From Prescottella soli (GTDB lineage Bacteria > Actinomycetota > Actinomycetes > Mycobacteriales > Mycobacteriaceae), in contig NZ_CP157276.1 in the NCBI RefSeq assembly GCF_040024445.1, forward strand, positions 1,922,001 to 1,986,000: DNA of 64,000 bases, written 5' to 3'. Every line of letters starts with the position of its first letter. Within the stretch, counting starts at the first letter, position 1. This document shows positions 59,079 through 64,000 of the stretch, piece by piece. Below the pieces are notes generated by a model. The model worked only from the letters and a program-made list of their open reading frames with translations, ran no database searches and had not been told where the DNA came from. Both the position numbers and the translations under genes were made by a program.

Positions 59079-60206
59079 TCAGGCGATCGCCGCGATCGAC
59101 TCGTTGATCTTGGCGCGGAACGACTCCGGCAGCGGCACGTAGCCCTGGGCGGCGAGCGACTGCTGGCCCTCGTTCGCGGCGCTGGTCAGGAACGACTTCA
59201 CGGCAGCCGAGGTGGCCGCGTCGTAGCCCTTGGAGCACACGATCTCGTAGGTGGCCAGGACCAGCGGGTAGGCGCCGGGCTCCTTGGTGCCGTAGATCGA
59301 CTGCAGGTCGAGCGTGAGGTCACCAGTGCCGGCACCCTTGAACGTCGCGTTGGAGATGGCCTTGGACGCCGAGTCCTGCGACAGCTTCACCGGGCCGGAG
59401 CCGTTGTCGATCTGCGCGACCGACAGCTTCTGCTGATCGGCGAACGACTTCTCGACGTACGTGATGGAGTTGGGCGCGGTCGCGACGGCCTGCGCGACAC
59501 CGGCCGAGCCCTTCGCGCCCTCGCCGACGCCACCCTTGAAGTCCGAACCTGCACCCTGAGTCCACGCACCGTTGGACGACGCCTGAAGGTACTGCTGGAA
59601 GTTGTCGCTGGTGCCGGACGAGTCCGAACGCACGATCGGGTTGATCTTCTCGTCGGGCAGCTTGGCGCCGGAGTTCAGCGCCGCGATGGCCGGGTCGTTC
59701 CACTTGGTGATGCCACCGTTGAAGATCTTCGCGATGGTCTCGCCGTTCAGAACCAGGTTGTCGACGCCGTTCAGGTTGTACGCGATCGCGACCGGACCGA
59801 ACACGAGCGGCAGGTTCCACGCGTCGCTGCCGGCGCAGCGCTGCTTGGCCTGCTCGGCCTGGTCACCCTTGATGGCCGAGTCGGAGCCGGCGAAGTCGAT
59901 CTGGTTCGCGATGAACTGCGTCCGCCCGTCGCCCGAGCCGCTGGGGTTGTACGCGACGTTGACGGACTTGCCCTTCTGCTGGCAGGCCGCGATGTAGGCC
60001 GAGGTGAACTCGTCCATCGCGTTCTTCTGGGCGGACGAACCTGCGCCCGAGAGCTTGTCCTTGCCCTCGCACGACGCCGTCGACGCCGACGTGTCGACGG
60101 TGGCCGATGCGGCGTTGTTGTCGCTGCCGCAGGCGGTCAGAGACATCGCCGTGACGGCACCGACGGCCACCACTCCGAGCAGTGCGCCGTTTCGCTTGAG
60201 GTTCAC
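59079..60206 (-). CDS. pstS: Phosphate-binding lipoprotein PstS
   Basis: A 375-residue lipoprotein with lipobox LTAC (Cys26) and PstS ligand-binding motifs: GAGSSAQKNAMDEF, YNPSGSGDGRTQF, DFAGSDSAI and RSDSSGTSDNF. Captures phosphate outside the membrane for PstCAB. First gene of pstSCAB. A PHO-box-like repeat lies about 135 bp upstream. Confidence 0.96.
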   Translation of the reverse strand: MNLKRNGALLGVVAVGAVTAMSLTACGSDNNAASATVDTSASTASCEGKDKLSGAGSSAQKNAMDEFTSAYIAACQQKGKSVNVAYNPSGSGDGRTQFIANQIDFAGSDSAIKGDQAEQAKQRCAGSDAWNLPLVFGPVAIAYNLNGVDNLVLNGETIAKIFNGGITKWNDPAIAALNSGAKLPDEKINPIVRSDSSGTSDNFQQYLQASSNGAWTQGAGSDFKGGVGEGAKGSAGVAQAVATAPNSITYVEKSFADQQKLSVAQIDNGSGPVKLSQDSASKAISNATFKGAGTGDLTLDLQSIYGTKEPGAYPLVLATYEIVCSKGYDAATSAAVKSFLTSAANEGQQSLAAQGYVPLPESFRAKINESIAAIA

Positions 60207-60340
60207 CCTGGGTCCTCCGCTGTTCTAGCGTCTCGCCCGTGGTCGGGCGGCATGGGAGGCGCGGCTCCGTGTGGATTGCGCCGAGTGGCTCTGCCACCCA
60301 GGCCAGAAAGGTAGGGGCACCCGGTAGCCATCTGGACCCC

Positions 60341-60362
60341 GTTCGGTGAACGGAAGATGAAC
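60341..60362 (-). promoter_or_regulatory. PHO-box-like direct repeat before pstS
   Basis: On the minus strand GTTCATCTTCC-GTTCACCGAAC: two 11-bp PHO-box units. Together with the repeat before phoU it suggests that the whole phosphate locus answers to the same response regulator. Confidence 0.65.
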
Positions 60363-60414
60363 TCCCAGCAGAAATCTTCGGAGGTATGACTCACACCGGC
60401 GGAACCGGGACCGC

Positions 60415-61332
60415 TCAGGCCCCCGCGGTGTACGCGACGTCGACGTGGAACCGCTCGAACCCGAGCCGTTCGTAGGTGTGCAGCGCCGCGACGTTGTCGC
60501 CCTCGACGTACAGCAGCACGGTCCCCAGACCGCGGTCGCGCAGATGGTGCAGCCCCGCGAGGGTCAGCACGCGACCGAGACCGCGGCCCTGAGCGTCGGG
60601 ATCGATCCCGACGACGTACACCTCCCCCAGTGCGGGGTTGCCGTTCTCCGGCGCGTGCACCTTGGTCCAGTGGAAGCCGAGGAGGTGACCCGGGTCGCCG
60701 GCCGCGCCCTCCGACGGGAACGCGAGGAACAGCCCCTCCGCGTCGAACCACGGCTCGGCGCGGCGCTCGTCGATCTCGTGCTGCGTCCACGAGCCCTGCT
60801 CCGGATGCCACGCGAACGCGGCGGCGTTGACACGCAACAGTTCCGCGTCGTCCTCGGGTCCCCGGTACGTCCGCAACGTGACCCCGTCGGGCACCACGAC
60901 GTCGGGCAGTTCGGGGGTCGTCAGTGATCGCCGCAGCTGCAGCAGTTCACGCGCCCCGGCGAGACCCAGCCGGTGGGCGACGGCGACCGCCGCCGGCAGA
61001 TTGCCGTGCGCCCACACCCGGGTTCCCGGACCGCCGGCCCGCAGTGCCTCCGCCACGAGCCGGGTGCCGATCCCGGCCCCGCGCGCCGCCGGGTCCACGA
61101 CGACCTCCGCCATCGCCGGGTGGTCGCCGTGACCGGGCTCGAGCTGGGCGTAGCCGACGACGGAACCGTCTGCAGTGCACACGAGGTGGCGTGCGGCGCC
61201 CGTGCCGGCGACCGCGTGCACGGCCTGCTCGGAGATCGGAGCCGTCCCGTCGGCCGTCGCGGCGCGGTCGATGACGCCGCGCACGGCCTCGACCGGCGGT
61301 GAATCGATCCAGTCGAGCTGCTGCGTGTCCAT
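60415..61332 (-). CDS. mshD: Mycothiol synthase
   Basis: A 305-residue enzyme with two GNAT folds that acetylates Cys-GlcN-Ins, the last step of mycothiol synthesis, the main thiol of actinobacteria. N-terminal acetyl-CoA motif DPAARGAGIGTRLVAEAL (about 90-107), C-terminal active domain motif GIDPDAQGRGLGRVLTL (about 238-254), and KVHAPENGNPALGEVYV, an MshD landmark. ATG 61332 directly abuts the stop of the upstream regulator gene. Equivalent to Rv0819. Confidence 0.95.
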   Translation of the reverse strand: MDTQQLDWIDSPPVEAVRGVIDRAATADGTAPISEQAVHAVAGTGAARHLVCTADGSVVGYAQLEPGHGDHPAMAEVVVDPAARGAGIGTRLVAEALRAGGPGTRVWAHGNLPAAVAVAHRLGLAGARELLQLRRSLTTPELPDVVVPDGVTLRTYRGPEDDAELLRVNAAAFAWHPEQGSWTQHEIDERRAEPWFDAEGLFLAFPSEGAAGDPGHLLGFHWTKVHAPENGNPALGEVYVVGIDPDAQGRGLGRVLTLAGLHHLRDRGLGTVLLYVEGDNVAALHTYERLGFERFHVDVAYTAGA

Positions 61333-62091
61333 CTAATAAGCCGATCCGTTGGTGGGGGTCAGGTCAGGGTCGTCTGAATCCGTCTCGTCGGGCTCGGACG
61401 GGCCGCCGCCGCGGCCGGCCGAGCGGGCCGGGCGCACCGCCTTGTATCCGACGTTACGGACCGTCCCGATGAGGGACTCGTACTCCGAGCCGAGCTTCGC
61501 TCGCAGCCGTCGGACGTGGACGTCGACGGTGCGGGTGCCGCCGAAGAAGTCGTAGCCCCACACCTCCTGCAGCAGCTGCGCGCGAGTGAACACCCGTCCG
61601 GCGTGCTGCGCCAGGTACTTGAGGAGCTCGAACTCCTTGTAAGTCAGATCGAGGGGACGACCCCGCAGTCGTGCGGTGTACGTCCCCTCGTCGATCACCA
61701 GCTCACCGAGCGTGATCTTGCCTGCCGCTTCGGGACTGGCAACACCCCCGTTGCGTCCGACCAGCAACCGCAGTCGCGCATCGAGTTCGGCTGGACCCGT
61801 CGTCGGGAGCAGGATGTCGTCGAGGCCCCAGTCGGAGTTGACCGCGACCAGTCCGCCCTCGGTGAGTACCGCCACGACCGGCACCGCGGACCCGGTGCTG
61901 CCGAGGAGCCTGCAGAGACCGCGGGCGGCCGCGAGATCGGTGCGCGCGTCGACCAGCGCCACATCCGCGGACCCGGCCTCGAGCAGGGATGAGACTTCCG
62001 TCGGCGCGGGGCGCACGGAATGCGCCAGCAATGCCAACGACGGCAACACCGTCTCCGGGTTGGGGTCGGAGGTCAGAAGCAGCAGCTCCAC
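61333..62091 (-). CDS. OmpR-type winged-helix regulator (GlnR-like)
   Basis: A 252-residue protein: an N-terminal receiver-like domain lacking the usual Asp phosphorylation pocket, and a C-terminal OmpR/PhoB winged helix ([50 protein letters not shown]). This is the layout of GlnR, the actinobacterial nitrogen regulator; M. tuberculosis Rv0818 occupies this place. GTG 62091. It is translationally adjacent to mshD (no spacer). Confidence 0.88.
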   Translation of the reverse strand: MELLLLTSDPNPETVLPSLALLAHSVRPAPTEVSSLLEAGSADVALVDARTDLAAARGLCRLLGSTGSAVPVVAVLTEGGLVAVNSDWGLDDILLPTTGPAELDARLRLLVGRNGGVASPEAAGKITLGELVIDEGTYTARLRGRPLDLTYKEFELLKYLAQHAGRVFTRAQLLQEVWGYDFFGGTRTVDVHVRRLRAKLGSEYESLIGTVRNVGYKAVRPARSAGRGGGPSEPDETDSDDPDLTPTNGSAY

Positions 62092-62231
62092 TCAACCTCA
62101 CTCTCTTGCGCCGCGAATGCCGGCGAAGGGCCGACACCGAGTGGACCGACGTTCTCGTTCGCGCACAGATTAGCGCGAGATCGCACCTTACCGCCGCACC
62201 GGTACCTGGCAGGGCCGGTAAGAATGGTGTG

Positions 62232-63014
62232 GTGCGGAAACTGATCATCGGACTGGTGTGCCTCGTCGGACTCGCCGTCGTCGTCGACTTCGGCGCCGCC
62301 GCCTACTCCGAGTACCGCGTCTCGCGTGCCCTGCGCGAGGGCGGCTCCCTGCCCGCCGATCCCGAGGTCACCATCCACGGCTTCCCGTTCCTCACCCAGG
62401 CCTGGAACGGCAAGTACGACAACGTCGAGGTCCGCGCCCGCCAGGTGCCGCAGGAGATGATCGGCGACGTGACGATCGAGGCGACACTGAACGGGGTGTC
62501 GGTTCCGGCGTCATCGCTGCTCGACGGATCCGTCCGCGAGGTCCCGGTGGACCACCTCGAGGGCCGGATGATGATCGACGCAACCGACCTGGGCAAGTTC
62601 CTCGGCATCCCCGACCTGCAGGTTTCCGCGCCGCCTGCGGACAAGTCCGACGGCACCGGCGGGTCCGGCGGGTCCGGTTCCCCGACCACCGGGGGCATCG
62701 TGTTCACCGGCACCGTGCCGGTGGGTCCGCTGCAGAAGTCGGTCAGCGTCCAGGCCGACCTGGTGCTGCGCGGTGAGCAGTTGGTGATCGTCGCGACCGA
62801 CTTCTACTTCGGTCCCGAGGGCGAGGCCAAATTCACCGTGCCGACGCCGCTGCGACAGGGCGTGCTCGACCTGTTCACCAAGACGATCGACCCGCAGGCA
62901 CTGCCGTTCGGTGTCAGGCCCACCGACGTGTACGCCGAAGGCTCGCAGATCGTGATCGAGGGAACCGGCGACAATGTGATCGTCAATCTGGACGAATTGC
63001 AGGCGAAGCTGTGA
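62232..63014 (+). CDS. lmeA: LmeA-like DUF2993 protein
   Basis: A 260-residue protein with an N-terminal signal/anchor helix (about residues 3-24), then a TULIP-like DUF2993 domain (ADPEVTIHGFPFLTQAW, DNVEVRARQVP, VDHLEGRMMIDATDL, a GSGGSGSPTT linker, AKFTVPTPLRQGVLD). The mycobacterial orthologue by synteny (Rv0817c/MSMEG_5785) is LmeA, needed for maturation of lipomannan and lipoarabinomannan. GTG 62232 or 62229. Its stop overlaps the GTG of the thioredoxin gene. Confidence 0.85.
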   Translation: MRKLIIGLVCLVGLAVVVDFGAAAYSEYRVSRALREGGSLPADPEVTIHGFPFLTQAWNGKYDNVEVRARQVPQEMIGDVTIEATLNGVSVPASSLLDGSVREVPVDHLEGRMMIDATDLGKFLGIPDLQVSAPPADKSDGTGGSGGSGSPTTGGIVFTGTVPVGPLQKSVSVQADLVLRGEQLVIVATDFYFGPEGEAKFTVPTPLRQGVLDLFTKTIDPQALPFGVRPTDVYAEGSQIVIEGTGDNVIVNLDELQAKL

Positions 63015-63484
63015 CCGCCCTCCTGATCCTGGCTGTCGCGGTCGTCGCCACCCTCGCGGTCGGGCTCGCGTTGCGCAGCCGCTCGGGCAAGGTCCGGGCC
63101 TCCGGCCCCGTCCCGACCGCGGCCGTCGACGACGAGCGCCTCGTGCGTCTCGCGGAGGCCGGCGTCGGCGCGACCGGGCGACCGATCGTGCTCCATTTCT
63201 CCGCGGACTGGTGCGGCCCGTGCGCCGCGGTCCGGCGCGTGATCGGACAGGTCCTCAGCAAGCTCGAGGCGGGTACCCCCGACGACCCGGCGGCCACCGA
63301 GATCGAGCTCGACATCGACGAGAATCCGTCCCTGGCAAAGAGTCTCGGCGTCCTGTCGCTGCCGACCACGTTCATCCTCGACGGCGAGCTGACCGAACGC
63401 TTCCGAATCTCCGGAGTGCCGTCGGCCGCGGACCTCGAGTCGGCCCTCGTGCCTCTTCTCGAACCGGGACAACCCAAATCCTGA
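63011..63484 (+). CDS. Membrane-anchored thioredoxin-fold protein
   Basis: A 157-residue protein: N-terminal TM helix (about 3-21), then a thioredoxin fold with active site WCGPC (about residues 68-72) and LSLPTTFILDG containing the cis-Pro. It should be anchored in the membrane facing outward. It is coupled to lmeA by a GTGA overlap and corresponds to thiX (Rv0816c) in gene order. Confidence 0.9.
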   Translation: MTALLILAVAVVATLAVGLALRSRSGKVRASGPVPTAAVDDERLVRLAEAGVGATGRPIVLHFSADWCGPCAAVRRVIGQVLSKLEAGTPDDPAATEIELDIDENPSLAKSLGVLSLPTTFILDGELTERFRISGVPSAADLESALVPLLEPGQPKS

Positions 63485-63506
63485 AAAACCAGGTACGCTC
63501 CACCAC

Positions 63507-63593
63507 GTGTACGCCAACCACGAGCTGATGCTCACCCGTCGCCGCGCAGTCGACCTGTGCCGCCTCGGTGGTTGTTGCTGTCCCTGCTGTTGA
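63507..63593 (+). CDS. Polycysteine leader peptide (attenuator uORF)
   Basis: A 28-codon gene starting GTG TAC; the peptide begins MYANHELMLTRRRAVDL and ends GGCCCPCC before TGA, with five consecutive-type Cys codons near the stop. TACGCT lies 7 bp before the GTG, so the transcript is probably leaderless. Leaderless polycysteine uORFs are known cysteine-responsive attenuators before sulfur genes in mycobacteria. Here it precedes a DUF4395 gene and presumably a cysA2-type sulfurtransferase beyond the window. Confidence 0.85.
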   Translation: MYANHELMLTRRRAVDLCRLGGCCCPCC

Positions 63594-63655
63594 TCACGCA
63601 GACGGTCGACTCCTCTCTGTTCCAGCGTTCTCGCTGACGGTCCCCGCCCGTGATC
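63592..63655 (+). promoter_or_regulatory. RNA stem after the leader peptide
   Basis: GATCACG, overlapping the leader stop codon, pairs with CGTGATC at 63649-63655; a small AGCG-TTCT-CGCT hairpin lies inside. Ribosome stalling at the Cys codons would alter this folding, as expected of an attenuator. Confidence 0.5.
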
Positions 63656-63736
63656 GGTGAAATCCCGAAATCCGGTTCTTGCCGCGCCGTCACGCCGGCA
63701 TGTCACAGCACTCGGTAACCCGCAGGAGCACTTCCG

Positions 63737-64000
63737 ATGTCCACACCTACTCTCTCGACTCAGCAGGTCGACGTGCGCGGCCCGCGGTTCGCCGCGTGGA
63801 TCACCACCGCGGTCCTGGTCGTCGTGCTGGCCCTGTCCACGGTCTCGACCCTCGCGGCCGGGCTGTTGCTGGCCGTCCAGGCCGTCGTGTTCGCCGTCGG
63901 CGCCGTCGCCGGACCGCGGCGCAGCCCGTACGGGCAGCTGTTCGCGCACCTGGTCGCGCCGCGGCTAGGTCCGACCGTCGAACGCGAGCCCGTCCCGCCG
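63737..64000 (+). CDS. DUF4395 membrane protein, cut by window edge
   Basis: The first 88 residues of a DUF4395 protein: VRGPRFAAWITTAVLV and the following hydrophobic segments predict two TM helices (about 17-37, 40-58). ATG 63737 has AGGAG eight bases upstream. DUF4395 genes usually precede thiosulfate sulfurtransferase (cysA/sseA-type) genes in actinobacteria. The frame is open at the right edge. Confidence 0.85.
   Translation, partial: MSTPTLSTQQVDVRGPRFAAWITTAVLVVVLALSTVSTLAAGLLLAVQAVVFAVGAVAGPRRSPYGQLFAHLVAPRLGPTVEREPVPP

Noticed and set aside
1-64000. CRISPR array or IS element
   Set aside because: No regularly spaced repeats and no transposase-like protein or terminal inverted repeats were seen anywhere in the window.

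Overview
The window is high-GC actinobacterial DNA and most resembles Rhodococcus or a close mycolic-acid-containing relative. Evidence: a mycothiol synthase gene (mshD), an antigen-85-type mycolyltransferase, KshA and an HsaA-like enzyme of steroid catabolism, a desA1 acyl-ACP desaturase, and an lmeA-like gene. From about 43.4 kb to the right edge the gene order follows M. tuberculosis Rv0824c to Rv0814c (desA1, dus, LCP protein, phoY2, pstB, mshD, Rv0818-like regulator, lmeA, thioredoxin, cysA2 neighbourhood). The orthology is recalled from family knowledge and was not searched.

Left third (1-32 kb): an accessory catabolic and regulatory region. It holds an M20 amidohydrolase plus MFS pair with a divergent double-domain Lrp regulator, a second MFS gene, an IclR regulator, an acyl-CoA synthetase opposite a TetR-carboxylesterase pair, and an SGNH hydrolase-MFS-alpha/beta hydrolase operon opposite a PucR/CdaR-type regulator. 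KshA, a small companion protein, a frameshifted SDR and a TetR regulator follow. Next come a ClpC-type ATPase under a HAIR-like (HspR) site, an MFS gene whose reading frame runs on into its convergent neighbour, a glyoxalase and SDR pair, a mycolyltransferase, an RluA-type pseudouridine synthase and another SDR. The region ends with a second steroid-type cluster (HsaA-like oxygenase, FAD oxidoreductase, TetR, a KstR-like repressor, IclR).

Middle (32-42 kb): a tRNA block Glu-Asp-Phe-Asp-Phe containing a tandem Asp-Phe duplication, a ScbR-like TetR and a CorA transporter. Then comes a roughly 3.1 kb integrated remnant at tRNA-Lys(TTT). It is bounded by a 23-bp direct repeat of the tRNA 3' end, and the right att site lies inside a (now frameshifted) phage-type repressor gene. 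Beyond it are a YjbR/membrane-protein pair, a broken membrane gene, and a divergent MFS/LysR pair.

Right third (43-64 kb): mostly conserved chromosome. An extra block (a Liv-type ABC transporter with a three-domain fused LivH-LivM-LivG protein, an EEP-family phosphatase/nuclease and a CHAP protein) sits between phoU and the pstSCAB operon. PHO-box-like repeats lie before phoU and pstS. The window ends in a sulfur-related locus: thioredoxin, a polycysteine leader peptide and a truncated DUF4395 gene.

Limits: all assignments come from reading translations and motifs. No database comparison was possible, and several frameshifts could be sequencing or assembly errors.
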